64,000 nt of DNA from Parafrigoribacterium_A soli. Lineage in GTDB: Bacteria; Actinomycetota; Actinomycetes; Actinomycetales; Microbacteriaceae. Below, piece by piece: positions 33,634 to 42,164 of the stretch. The notes under the pieces are model-generated. The model did no database searches, had not been told where the DNA came from, and saw only the letters and a program-made list of their open reading frames with translations. Made by a program: the position numbers and the translations under genes. The stretch covers positions 248,001 to 312,000 of the forward strand of contig NZ_JBELNZ010000002.1 in NCBI RefSeq assembly GCF_040227235.1, read 5' to 3'. The stretch's first letter is position 1. Every line of letters begins with the position of its first letter.

Positions 33634-35064
33634 TCACGCCTCGTCGCTGGGCAGGACGCGCGCCGCGATGGACAGAGTGAGGGTCACCACCACCAGGATG
33701 CCGCCCACAACGAGCGTGCCCGTGACCACGCCTGGGCCTGCCGCCAGCGCAGCGAACCCGGAGCCGAGCGCGGCCACACCGAGAGCGAGCGCCCCCTGCT
33801 GAGTGGTGACGAGCACCCCTCCTCCCACGCCCGCGGATGATACCGGCACCTGCGAGAGCACCAGCCGGAATAGTGCGCCCACCCCGAGTGCCTGTCCGAT
33901 TCCCACGATGATGAGCGCGATGACAACGAGCGCGACGGGTGCCCACGAGCGTGCGAGAGCTCCACCGAGAACGCTCCACCACGCGACAACGACCGCCACC
34001 GCACCGGCGAACCCGACGCCCTCGAGCACGAGTCCGGCAATCAGCACTCGCTTGCCGAACCGCTCCACGAGCCGGGGCACTCGAAACGACGTGATGAAGT
34101 ACGCCACGCAGACCGGCGTGATGGCAAGCCCGGCCGCAAGCGACGACAGTCCGAGGCCGTCCTGCGCCACGAGCGCGAACACGAACATGAACGCTCCAAA
34201 GACGGCGAAGAACACGACCAGCACGGGCAGGCCACGCCGCATCGACGGGGCGCCCAGCACGAGAGAGAGGGGGAGCAGCGGGGTTACGCCTCGGCTCGCG
34301 GCGGTAAGCGACCAGCGGACGAACACAGCGGCCAGGCCGACGAATGCCCCGAGGGACGCGAAGGTCCACCACGGCCATCCCGCTGCCGGCCCCTCCGTCA
34401 GCGGGATGAGCAAGAGGGCAAGCGAGCAGCCGAGCAGCACGGTGCCCACGGCATCGACGCCCACCCGCGCCTGTGATCGCGAGGCGGGAACACAGAACCG
34501 CACGAGCAGCAGCGCACACAGTCCGACCGGCACGTTCACCAGAAAGATCGATCGCCAGCCGAACGCCGACACGAGGATGCCGCCGAGGAGCTGCCCGACG
34601 GCGGCCGCGAGCCCGCCCGCAGCGGCATAACTCGCGATGGCGCGACCCCTCGCGGTGCCCGCCAAGGTGCTCTGGAAGGTCGCGAGCGTCTGCGGCGTCA
34701 TGAGCGCCGATGCGGTTCCCTGCGCCACGCGAGCGGCGATCAGTATGGGCAGCGTGGGCGCGAGCCCGGCAAGCAGTGACGCGAGGACGAACGACGCGAG
34801 CCCGATCACGAACAGCCGTCGCCTGCCGTATTCGTCGCCCAGCCGACCGCCAAGCACGAGGAACACCGCATAGGCGATTCCGTAGCCGGCGACGATGAGC
34901 GCGAGCGAGCCCGCGGATGCGCCGAGCGAGCGCTCGATCGTCGGCAGCGCGACGTTCGTGATGAAGAAGTCGAGACCCGCCAGAAACGGCGCGGTGAGCA
35001 TGACGAGTACGCCGAGGCGGGAGAGCGGTCGGAGGTGCGCTGGACTGTCTGTAATGGTGGTCAT
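33634..35064 (-). CDS. MFS drug/H+ antiporter (DHA2 type, 14 helices)
   Basis: 476 residues with about fourteen membrane helices. The motif ALPTIERSLG follows helix one and the loop GGRLGDEYGRRRLF between helices two and three is the MFS motif A; motif C (GQLLGGILVSAFGWR) lies after helix five. These traits indicate a DHA2 multidrug exporter driven by the proton gradient. ATG at 35064 is used; a TTG at 35088 would add eight residues but overlaps the neighbouring regulator start. It is divergent from the regulator with 17 bp between starts, the usual local-control layout. Confidence 0.9.
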   Translation of the reverse strand: MTTITDSPAHLRPLSRLGVLVMLTAPFLAGLDFFITNVALPTIERSLGASAGSLALIVAGYGIAYAVFLVLGGRLGDEYGRRRLFVIGLASFVLASLLAGLAPTLPILIAARVAQGTASALMTPQTLATFQSTLAGTARGRAIASYAAAGGLAAAVGQLLGGILVSAFGWRSIFLVNVPVGLCALLLVRFCVPASRSQARVGVDAVGTVLLGCSLALLLIPLTEGPAAGWPWWTFASLGAFVGLAAVFVRWSLTAASRGVTPLLPLSLVLGAPSMRRGLPVLVVFFAVFGAFMFVFALVAQDGLGLSSLAAGLAITPVCVAYFITSFRVPRLVERFGKRVLIAGLVLEGVGFAGAVAVVVAWWSVLGGALARSWAPVALVVIALIIVGIGQALGVGALFRLVLSQVPVSSAGVGGGVLVTTQQGALALGVAALGSGFAALAAGPGVVTGTLVVGGILVVVTLTLSIAARVLPSDEA

Positions 35065-35069
35065 GAAGC

Positions 35070-35075
35070 TATAGT
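35070..35075 (+). promoter_or_regulatory. -10 element of the divergent regulator gene
   Basis: TATAGT with six bases to the ATG at 35082; leaderless. The same bases overlap the MFS start region on the other strand. Confidence 0.55.
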
Positions 35076-35081
35076 CAATGC

Positions 35082-35966
35082 ATGACAACCGGGTACCAAG
35101 AGCGTGTTTATCCTAGTACTGCGGCCACCCCCCAGTCGGCGGGTGCGTCGTCCACCGATCGGCGCACCGAACTCGCCGAGTTCCTTCGCTCCCGGCGCGC
35201 GAGAATCATGCCGGACGATGTTGGTCTGCCCCCGGGCGGGCGCAGGCGCACGCCGGGGCTTCGCCGGGAGGAGGTCGCAGCCCTCGCCGGCATCGGCGTC
35301 ACCTGGTACACCTGGCTCGAGCAGGGTCGCGACATCCGGATATCGGAACAGGTGCTGGAAGCGGTGGCGCGCACCCTGCGTCTCGACCGCCACGAACGGT
35401 CATACGTCTTCAGTCTCGTCGGCTCCACGCCACCCGCGATCGAGCGGGATCATGCGGTCGACGCGGCGATGCTCCGCGTGCTGGAGGCCGTGGACCCGTG
35501 GCCCGCATACGTGCAGAATGCCCGGTTCGACATCCTCGCCTACAACCGCGGCTACGCACGGCTCATTGGCGATCTCGACGAGGTGCCGCAGATGGAGCGC
35601 AACAGCCTGTGGCTGACCTTCACCGACCCGGAATGGCGCCGGGCGATCGTTGAATGGCACGGGCTCGCTCGTCGCTCGGTGGGGCGCCTGCGCGCACAGT
35701 GGCCCACGCACAGCGATGACCCGTCATGGCAGTCGCTCGTGAACCGACTTCTCGCCGCCTCGCCAGAGTTCGCCCGGCTGTGGAACTCGCACGACGTGTC
35801 CGAAGCGGTGCCAGAGTGGAAGCAGATCCGCAATCCGCAGGTCGGCCTCATGCGATTCGACCTGTCGACGACCTGGCTCGCGCCGAGGCTGGGAACACGA
35901 CTGGTCTTCATGACTCCCTCCGACGAGCAGACCCGCGAACGTTTCGCGACCCTCGTTGGCGGCTGA
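35082..35966 (+). CDS. XRE-family regulator with MmyB-like ligand domain
   Basis: 294 residues. The helix-turn-helix is ELAEFLRSRRARI followed by TPGLRREEVAALAGIGVTWYTWLEQ, the MmyB-type opening, and residues 110-290 are the ligand-binding domain (FDILAYNRGYARLIGDL, then LVNRLLAASPEFARLWNSHDV). Such proteins repress or activate an adjacent transporter in response to a lipophilic ligand. It diverges from the MFS gene. The first 27 residues are low-complexity and may be non-conserved. Confidence 0.87.
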   Translation: MTTGYQERVYPSTAATPQSAGASSTDRRTELAEFLRSRRARIMPDDVGLPPGGRRRTPGLRREEVAALAGIGVTWYTWLEQGRDIRISEQVLEAVARTLRLDRHERSYVFSLVGSTPPAIERDHAVDAAMLRVLEAVDPWPAYVQNARFDILAYNRGYARLIGDLDEVPQMERNSLWLTFTDPEWRRAIVEWHGLARRSVGRLRAQWPTHSDDPSWQSLVNRLLAASPEFARLWNSHDVSEAVPEWKQIRNPQVGLMRFDLSTTWLAPRLGTRLVFMTPSDEQTRERFATLVGG

Positions 35967-35982
35967 CGGGCGCATCGCGCGT

Positions 35983-35996
35983 GGGACCTTCGACTC
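35983..35996 (+). promoter_or_regulatory. DevR-type box A, upstream of alcohol dehydrogenase
   Basis: GGGACCTTCGACTC fits the DevR/DosR pattern GGGACNNTNGNCCC in eleven of the constrained positions. Centre 35989.5. Unlike most other boxes here, the expected -10 position (36020-36025) reads TTTGAC and lacks the A-n-n-n-T pattern. Confidence 0.6.
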
Positions 35997-36022
35997 TGTA
36001 AGCGACCTGCACCACGGGGTTT

Positions 36023-36061
36023 GACTGAGCGAAAGAGACGCACCTGTCTCATCGCTCGGTC
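36023..36061 (+). promoter_or_regulatory. Hairpin in the 5' leader of the alcohol dehydrogenase
   Basis: Stem parts GAGAC/GTCTC (36035-36039 with 36046-36050), GAGCG/CGCTC (36027-36031 with 36053-36057) and GAC/GTC flank a six-base loop, ending four bases before the Shine-Dalgarno AGGAG. It may stabilise the mRNA or control initiation. Confidence 0.4.
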
Positions 36062-36075
36062 CATGAGGAGCAGTC

Positions 36076-37128
36076 ATGAAAGCGCTTGTCTACAACGGTC
36101 CAGGACTCAAGAGCTGGGAGGACGTTCCCCAGCCCGTCATCCAGCAGTCCACGGATGTCATCGTGAAGATGGTTGCCACGACCATCTGCGGCACCGATCT
36201 CCACATTCTCAAGGGCGACGTGCCCGAGGTTGAGGTCGGCCGCATCCTCGGGCACGAGGGAATCGGGATCGTCACGGAGGTGGGCTCGGGCGTCACGCGG
36301 TTGCACGTCGGCGATCGCGTCATCCTGGCCTGCGTGAGCTCGTGCGGACGCTGCCCCAACTGCCGGAAGGGGCTGTACAGCCACTGCCTCGATCCCGAGG
36401 GCACGCCCGGAATCGGTTGGATCTTCGGCTACATGATCGACGGAACCCAGGCCGAATACGTGCGAGTGCCGTTCGCCGAGAACTCGGTGTACCCCGTGCC
36501 GGAAGGCGTCAGCGATTCCGAAGGCATCCTGCTGTCTGACATCCTGCCCACCGGATTCGAGATCGGCGTGCAGTACGGCCACGTCACCCCGGGCGACGTT
36601 GTCGCGGTCATCGGAGCGGGACCGGTGGGTCTCGCCGCGGTCATGACGGCGGGACTGTATGGCCCGTCGAGGGTCATCGCCATCGACCTCGATGACGCCC
36701 GACTCGCGCGCGCACACGACTTCGGCGCCACGGACACGGTCAATTCCGGCGCAGGGGACTGGAAGGAACAGGTCATGGCGCTGACCGATGGTCACGGCGT
36801 CGACGTGGCGATCGAGGCCGTGGGCGTTCCGCAGACCTTCACGATGGCCACTCAGATCGTGCGCCCAGGCGGTCACGTGGCGAACATCGGAGTGCACGGA
36901 AAACCGGCCGAACTCGCGCTCAACGAACTCTGGATCAAGAACATCGACATCGCCATGGGCCTCGTCAACACGAACACGCTCGGGATGCTGCTGAAGCTGG
37001 TCGCCCAGCACAAGCTGCCTGCAGAGAAGTTCGTGACCCACGAGTTCTCGTTCGACCAGATCCTCGAGGCCTACGAGGTGTTCGGCAACGCCGCGGAGCA
37101 CGATGCGCTGAAGGTCCTCATCCATTAG
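36076..37128 (+). CDS. Zinc-dependent alcohol dehydrogenase (MDR)
   Basis: 350 residues. The catalytic zinc ligands are in TTICGTDLH and GHEGIG; the structural zinc is held by four cysteines in CVSSCGRCPNCRKGLYSHC; the dinucleotide motif is VIGAGPVGLAAV. It reduces aldehydes or oxidises alcohols with NAD(P)H. Next to phosphoketolase and under a DevR-type box, it could re-oxidise NADH when oxygen is low; that is inference. ATG at 36076 has AGGAG at good spacing. Confidence 0.92.
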   Translation: MKALVYNGPGLKSWEDVPQPVIQQSTDVIVKMVATTICGTDLHILKGDVPEVEVGRILGHEGIGIVTEVGSGVTRLHVGDRVILACVSSCGRCPNCRKGLYSHCLDPEGTPGIGWIFGYMIDGTQAEYVRVPFAENSVYPVPEGVSDSEGILLSDILPTGFEIGVQYGHVTPGDVVAVIGAGPVGLAAVMTAGLYGPSRVIAIDLDDARLARAHDFGATDTVNSGAGDWKEQVMALTDGHGVDVAIEAVGVPQTFTMATQIVRPGGHVANIGVHGKPAELALNELWIKNIDIAMGLVNTNTLGMLLKLVAQHKLPAEKFVTHEFSFDQILEAYEVFGNAAEHDALKVLIH

Positions 37129-37133
37129 GCGAA

Positions 37134-37147
37134 GGGACCTTCGGCAC
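37134..37147 (+). promoter_or_regulatory. DevR-type box B, phosphoketolase promoter
   Basis: GGGACCTTCGGCAC, centre 37140.5, is 42.5 bp upstream of the predicted start GTG at 37183. Positions 37171-37176 (TGGAAT) stand in the place of a -10. Confidence 0.75.
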
Positions 37148-37182
37148 TAGAGACCAGTGCGCGAACCTGCTGGAATGGCTTG

Positions 37183-39681
37183 GTGACGAGCGCGAATTCA
37201 CCAAGCGACAACAAGCCCGAACTCGACCGGAATCAGACCGGCGCCTGGCCCTACGTTGAGAATCGAGAACTGCCCTCGGCCGCTCTCGACGAGTTGAACG
37301 CGTGGTGGCGGGCGGCGAACTACCTCTCGGTGGGGCAGATCTACCTGCTCGACAATCCGCTCCTTCGCGAACCCCTCAGCAGGGACCACATCAAACCTCG
37401 ACTGCTCGGGCACTGGGGCACCACGCCGGGTCTCAACTTCATCTACGCGCACCTGAACCGCGTCATCCGGGAGCGTTCGCTCAGCACCATCTACATTGCG
37501 GGACCCGGTCATGGCGGGCCCGGCATGGTGGCCAACGCCTACCTCGATGGCACCTACAGCGAGGTGTACAACACGATCGACCACAGCGAGGACGGCCTGC
37601 GAAAGCTGTTTCGGCAGTTCTCGTTTCCCGGCGGCATTCCAAGCCACGTCGCACCCGAGACGCCGGGGTCCATCCATGAGGGCGGTGAACTCGGCTACTC
37701 GCTGTCCCACGCCTACGGTGCGGCATTCGACAACCCGGACCTGCTCGTCGCCGCGGTCGTCGGCGATGGTGAAGCCGAAACCGGTCCCCTCGCGACGAGC
37801 TGGCATTCGAACAAGTTCGTCGACCCGCTGCACGACGGAGTGGTTCTGCCGATCCTGCACCTCAACGGGTACAAGATCGCGAACCCCACGGTGCTCGCCC
37901 GCATCCCGGAGGAGGAGCTGCTGGAGCTCATGCGCGGCTATGGGCACACGCCCTATCTCGTCTCCGGCGGCTTCGACGGTGAGGATCCCATCGAGGTGCA
38001 CAAACGCTTCGCGACGACCCTCGACGAGGTGCTCAACCACATCTCGAGGATCAAGGCCGATGCAGCGGCGGGCACGCTCGAGGATCGCCCGGCCTGGCCG
38101 ATGATCATCCTGCGCACTCCGAAGGGGTGGACCTGTCCGGCCGAGATCGACGGTCATCCGGCCGAAAACAACTGGCGTTCCCACCAGGTTCCGCTGCTCG
38201 ACGCCCGCGATACGGAAGAGCACACGCGACTGCTCGAAGACTGGATGCGGTCGTACCGCCCGGAAGAGCTGTTCGACGAGCAGGGCGCCGTGGTTCCTCT
38301 CGCGACGGCGCTGGCGCCAGACGGCGAGTTGCGCATGAGCGCGAATCCCGTCGCCAACGGCGGCCTCCTGCGCCAGGATCTGAGGCTGCCCGACTTCCGC
38401 GACTACGCGGTCGAGGTGCCGTCCCCGGGCGGCTCCGTGAACGAGGCAACCCGCGTGCTCGGCGAATGGTTGCGCGACGTGATTGCCGCCAACCCGCACA
38501 ACTTCCGCATCTTCGGACCGGATGAAACGGCATCCAACCGGCTCAACGCGGTCTTCGACGTGACAGACAAGCAGTGGAACGCGGAGCTGTGGCCCATCGA
38601 TGACGACAACCACCTCGCGCGGGCCGGCCGAGTCGTCGAGATGCTGAGCGAGCACCAGTGCCAGGGCTGGCTCGAGGGCTACCTCCTCACCGGGCGTCAC
38701 GGGGTTCTGAACTCCTACGAGGCCTTCATCCACATCGTCGATTCCATGTTCAACCAGCACGCGAAGTGGTTGAAGACGACCCGAAAGATCCCCTGGCGTC
38801 GCCCCATCTCCTCGCTCAACTACCTGCTGAGCTCGCACGTCTGGCGTCAGGACAACAACGGCCTCTCGCACCAGGATCCGGGCTTCATCGACCACGTCGT
38901 GAACAAGAAGGCAGACGTGGTGCGCGTCTACCTGCCGTTCGACGCGAACACCCTGCTGTCCACCTATGACCACTGCTTGCGCTCGGTCGGCTACGTCAAC
39001 GTCGTCGTCGCGGGTAAGCAGCCCGCGGCGAACTGGCTGACCATGGAGCAGGCGATCGAGCACTGCACGAGGGGGCTCGGCATCCTCGAATGGGCTGGCA
39101 CCGAGCAGGAGGGCACAGAACCGGATGTCGTGCTCGCGGCCGCGGGGGACGTGCCGACACTCGAGGTGCTGGCAGCGGTCTCGATCCTGCGCGAGCGGGT
39201 GCCGTCGCTGAAGATCCGCGTCGTCAACGTCGTGGACCTCATGCGTCTGCAGAGCGAGGGGGAGCATCCGCACGGTCTCGGCGACGGTGAATACGACGCC
39301 ATCTTCACCGCGGACAAGCCCGTGCTGTTCGCGTATCACGGCTACCCGTGGCTGATCCATCGGCTGACCTATCGCCGCCACGGACACGACAATCTTCACG
39401 TGCGGGGCTACATCGAAGAGGGCACGACCACGACGCCATTCGACATGGTCATGATGAACAACCTCGACCGGTACCACCTGGTCATGGATGTCATCGACCG
39501 CGTTCCGTCGCTGGGTGCGACGACGGCGACCCTGCGCCAGGAGATGCAGGACGCGAGACTTCGCGCTCGGGACTACACCCGTGAGCACGGGGAAGACACT
39601 CCCGAGGTCGCGGCGTGGACCTGGCCCGGCACCGAGCACGGAAACTTCCGCAACGACGACACCGGCAGCGACAACGTCTGA
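37183..39681 (+). CDS. xfp: Phosphoketolase (xylulose-5-P / fructose-6-P)
   Basis: 832 residues of a TPP-dependent phosphoketolase. Signatures include GPGHGGPGMVANAYLDGTYS near residue 105, GDGEAETGPLATSWHSNKF for cofactor binding, HLNGYKIANPT, and NNGLSHQDPGFIDH in the C-terminal half. It splits fructose-6-P or xylulose-5-P to acetyl-phosphate, giving ATP through acetate kinase without oxygen. I choose GTG 37183 over TTG 37180 because it sits exactly at the start predicted from the DevR box (centre at -42.5). It follows the alcohol dehydrogenase by 55 bp. Confidence 0.95.
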   Translation: MTSANSPSDNKPELDRNQTGAWPYVENRELPSAALDELNAWWRAANYLSVGQIYLLDNPLLREPLSRDHIKPRLLGHWGTTPGLNFIYAHLNRVIRERSLSTIYIAGPGHGGPGMVANAYLDGTYSEVYNTIDHSEDGLRKLFRQFSFPGGIPSHVAPETPGSIHEGGELGYSLSHAYGAAFDNPDLLVAAVVGDGEAETGPLATSWHSNKFVDPLHDGVVLPILHLNGYKIANPTVLARIPEEELLELMRGYGHTPYLVSGGFDGEDPIEVHKRFATTLDEVLNHISRIKADAAAGTLEDRPAWPMIILRTPKGWTCPAEIDGHPAENNWRSHQVPLLDARDTEEHTRLLEDWMRSYRPEELFDEQGAVVPLATALAPDGELRMSANPVANGGLLRQDLRLPDFRDYAVEVPSPGGSVNEATRVLGEWLRDVIAANPHNFRIFGPDETASNRLNAVFDVTDKQWNAELWPIDDDNHLARAGRVVEMLSEHQCQGWLEGYLLTGRHGVLNSYEAFIHIVDSMFNQHAKWLKTTRKIPWRRPISSLNYLLSSHVWRQDNNGLSHQDPGFIDHVVNKKADVVRVYLPFDANTLLSTYDHCLRSVGYVNVVVAGKQPAANWLTMEQAIEHCTRGLGILEWAGTEQEGTEPDVVLAAAGDVPTLEVLAAVSILRERVPSLKIRVVNVVDLMRLQSEGEHPHGLGDGEYDAIFTADKPVLFAYHGYPWLIHRLTYRRHGHDNLHVRGYIEEGTTTTPFDMVMMNNLDRYHLVMDVIDRVPSLGATTATLRQEMQDARLRARDYTREHGEDTPEVAAWTWPGTEHGNFRNDDTGSDNV

Positions 39682-39685
39682 CGAC

Positions 39686-39699
39686 GGGACTTTCGGCCC
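39686..39699 (+). promoter_or_regulatory. DevR-type box C, PNPOx-ATPase promoter
   Basis: GGGACTTTCGGCCC, an ideal DevR box. Centre 39692.5, 42.5 bp upstream of ATG 39735. CAGCAT at 39723-39728 stands as -10 and leaves six bases to the ATG. Confidence 0.85.
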
Positions 39700-39734
39700 T
39701 GACCCGGAGGCGCGCGAGGGAGCAGCATAGTCAT

Positions 39735-40199
39735 ATGGAGCGCTCCGCAGACGACCGACGCCACGAGCCGAGCGGCGGGCCGGCCAATCATGCGAGCCAA
39801 CCGGATCCTCGCACTCGTGAGCTCGGCGACGCCGAGTGCTGGAGCGTGCTGGGTGACTCGGGAATCGCCCGTCTCGCGTTTCAGACCGACCCGGCCGGCG
39901 TCGACATCATGCCCATCAACTATCGGATCGACGAGCGTCGGCTCTATTTCAGAAGCGCACCGGGCGTCAAACTGACGAGCATCGTGCGGCATCCGAAAGT
40001 CGCCGTTCAGGTGGAGCGCCTCGCAGGTGGCAACTGGTTCAGCGTGGTGCTCAAGGGCGAGGCGGCGCGGCTGGAGTTCGATGACGAGATCGAGCACTCG
40101 GGTGTGCTCGATCTCGCATCGACGCAGGCGGGGGACAAGTTCAACTTCGTCAGAGTCATCCCCGACACGGTCACCGGACGCACCTTTCCCGCGACCTAG
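39735..40199 (+). CDS. PNPOx-fold flavin/F420-type protein
   Basis: 154 residues of the pyridoxamine-5'-phosphate-oxidase-like split-barrel fold: CWSVLGDSGIARLAF, VDIMPINYRIDERRLYFRSA, then GVKLTSIVRHPKVAVQVER, and VVLKGEAARLE. It likely binds FMN or F420, or is a heme/flavin reductase; the reaction is unknown. Mycobacterial dormancy genes include similar proteins, for example Rv3129, as recalled. ATG at 39735 is the start set by the box C geometry; the transcript would be leaderless. It precedes the P-type ATPase by 14 bp in one operon. Confidence 0.82.
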   Translation: MERSADDRRHEPSGGPANHASQPDPRTRELGDAECWSVLGDSGIARLAFQTDPAGVDIMPINYRIDERRLYFRSAPGVKLTSIVRHPKVAVQVERLAGGNWFSVVLKGEAARLEFDDEIEHSGVLDLASTQAGDKFNFVRVIPDTVTGRTFPAT

Positions 40200-40213
40200 C
40201 GCCGAGAGCACTC

Positions 40214-42118
40214 GTGAAGAAGATCCTGAGGGCAGTCCTTCTCTACCGGCTCGTCGCGATGACCGCGCTCGTCGGCGCGCTCGGCGCCATCCTCTGGGCC
40301 TTCTCGCACCTTGTCGCCATCCAGATCCTGTTCAGCGGGTTCGCGCTGGCCGTCGCAGCGATGCTCGCCTGGCAGATGATCCGCCAACTCAGACACGGCC
40401 ACTTCGGGGTGGACGTTCTCGCCGTGATCGCGATTGTGGCCACCGTCGTTGTCGGCGAGTATGTCGCGAGCATGGTGATCGTGCTCATGGTTTCCGGCGG
40501 GAGAGCGCTTGAGGACTTCGCGGAATCGCGGGCGCAGCGGGAACTGAGCGCGCTGCTCGCGCGTGAACCGCAGGTGGCGCATCGGGTCGACCAATCGAGC
40601 CAGATCGCCACGGACGTCGAGCTCGGCGAGGTGCTGCCCGGCGATATCATCCTGGTGAAGTCGGGCGAGGTCGTGCCCGTCGACGGCGTCCTGCTCGCCG
40701 CGGACGCGAGCTTCGATGAGTCCTCTCTCACGGGCGAGAGCATGCCGGTGCGCAAGTTCGCGGGGGAGAGCGTTCTCAGCGGCTCTCTCAACGGGCTGAA
40801 TACGGTGACCATCACGGCCAGCGCCACCGCTGCGGACAGCCAGTTCCAGGGGATCATCGCGCTGGTTCGACAGGCGCAAGAGAATCGGGCGCCCGTGGTG
40901 CGGCTCGCCGACCGGTATGCCGTACCGTTCACGATCGTGTCCCTGGCGCTGGGGGTTGGCGCGTGGATCGTCGCGGGGGATCCGCACCGGTTCGCGGAAG
41001 TTCTCGTGCTGGCCACGCCGTGCCCCCTTCTTCTCGCGGCACCCATCGCCTTCATGGGAGGGATGAGCCGCGCGGCTCGAAACGGCGTGATCGTGAAGGG
41101 CGGCAGCGTGCTCGAGTCGCTCGCCCGCATCCAGACGGCGGTCTTCGACAAGACCGGAACACTGACCCACGGCACTCCGACGATCGCGCGCATCCGCCCG
41201 CTCGCACCCTTCGATGAGGATGCCCTGCTCACCCTGGTCGCCTCGGCCGAGCAGTTCTCTTCCCACGTGCTGGCGACGTCGATCGTGGCCGAGGCTCGAA
41301 ACCGGAGGCTGGTTCTGCTCGACGTCGACAGCTCCTCCGAGGACGCGGCGCAGGGAATCACGGCGAGGATACGGGAGCGGCAGGTCAGTCTCGGCACGCT
41401 GGCATTCTGCAGGGAACTCGTGCCTGACATTCCCCGAGCCCCGACAGCGGGCGGCGAACTCGCGATCTATGTGGTCATCGACGGCCGGTACGCCGGCAGC
41501 ATCATCGCCTCCGATCCCATCCGCGACAACGCGTATGAGACCGTAGCCGCGCTCCGCAGCCGCGGTGTGCGCGAGGTGCTCATGCTCACGGGAGACGCGC
41601 ACGCCACCGCGGACCATGTCGCCCACGCCGTCGGCATCACCTCGGTGCGGTCAGACTGTCTTCCCGCCGACAAACTGCGGGCCGTGCAGCAGCTGACCGC
41701 TCGTCCGGTGCTGATGGTGGGCGACGGCGTCAACGATGCCCCGGTGCTGGCGGCCGCCGAGGTCGGAATCGCCATGGGAGCCAAGGGCGCGACCGCGGCA
41801 AGCGAATCGGCCGCCGCCGTCATCCTGGTCGATGATCTCTCCCGCACAGTGCGGGCTCTCGACATCGGCGCCGACACCGTGCGCATCGCCGTGCAGAGCA
41901 TGTGGCTGGGCATAGGCCTCAGCCTCGTGCTCATGGTCATCGCCGCGTTCGGCGTGATTCCTGCCACGCTCGGTGCGCTCATCCAGGAGTTCGTCGACCT
42001 GGTCACGATCGCGAACGCGCTGCGCGCGATCGGAACGCGAAGGGGCGACGCCGCGCCGAAGCGCATCCGCAGCGGGACTTTCGGCTCTACGAAAATGTCG
42101 CTCCGCGAGTCAGCATGA
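40214..42118 (+). CDS. Heavy-metal P1B-type ATPase (TPC motif, no HMA domain)
   Basis: 634 residues. It lacks an N-terminal metal-binding domain. The transport motif in the sixth helix is T268-P269-C270 (VLATPCPLLLAAP), the phosphorylated aspartate is D312 (FDKTGTLTHG), and the hinge ends with MVGDGVNDAPVL. TPC is the P1B-5 signature, known from Ni/Fe exporters of nitrogen-fixing rhizobia as recalled; Ni, Fe or Co is possible. It is the second gene of a DevR-boxed operon with the PNPOx gene. The 3' end contains box D for the next gene. GTG start at 40214. Confidence 0.9.
   Translation: MKKILRAVLLYRLVAMTALVGALGAILWAFSHLVAIQILFSGFALAVAAMLAWQMIRQLRHGHFGVDVLAVIAIVATVVVGEYVASMVIVLMVSGGRALEDFAESRAQRELSALLAREPQVAHRVDQSSQIATDVELGEVLPGDIILVKSGEVVPVDGVLLAADASFDESSLTGESMPVRKFAGESVLSGSLNGLNTVTITASATAADSQFQGIIALVRQAQENRAPVVRLADRYAVPFTIVSLALGVGAWIVAGDPHRFAEVLVLATPCPLLLAAPIAFMGGMSRAARNGVIVKGGSVLESLARIQTAVFDKTGTLTHGTPTIARIRPLAPFDEDALLTLVASAEQFSSHVLATSIVAEARNRRLVLLDVDSSSEDAAQGITARIRERQVSLGTLAFCRELVPDIPRAPTAGGELAIYVVIDGRYAGSIIASDPIRDNAYETVAALRSRGVREVLMLTGDAHATADHVAHAVGITSVRSDCLPADKLRAVQQLTARPVLMVGDGVNDAPVLAAAEVGIAMGAKGATAASESAAAVILVDDLSRTVRALDIGADTVRIAVQSMWLGIGLSLVLMVIAAFGVIPATLGALIQEFVDLVTIANALRAIGTRRGDAAPKRIRSGTFGSTKMSLRESA
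42074..42087 (+). promoter_or_regulatory. DevR-type box D, stress-protein promoter inside the ATPase end
   Basis: GGGACTTTCGGCTC, centre 42080.5. A -10 CAGCAT at 42111-42116 lies 23 bp past the box, giving a start near 42123 and a 42-base leader for the gene at 42165. Confidence 0.8.
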
Positions 42119-42150
42119 AGTGTGTTCCGTGGTCCATCACGGCACTCGCG
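42104..42150 (+). promoter_or_regulatory. Nested hairpin in the 5' leader of the stress-protein gene
   Basis: Outer stem CGCGAGT/ACTCGCG (42104-42110 with 42144-42150); inner stem CCGTG/CACGG (42127-42131 with 42138-42142). The Shine-Dalgarno GGAGG lies directly after it. Confidence 0.35.
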
Positions 42151-42164
42151 AGGGAGGAAACATC

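Noticed and set aside
36651..36665. GGGACTGTATGGCCC inside the alcohol dehydrogenase
   Set aside because: Spacing between half-sites is one base too long and it lies within coding sequence with no gene start nearby.
37198..39639. Reverse frame of 813 codons opposite phosphoketolase
   Set aside because: Antisense shadow; the phosphoketolase motifs are unambiguous.
40196..41626. Reverse frame of 476 codons opposite the metal ATPase
   Set aside because: Antisense shadow rich in His, Arg and Asp, with no domain.
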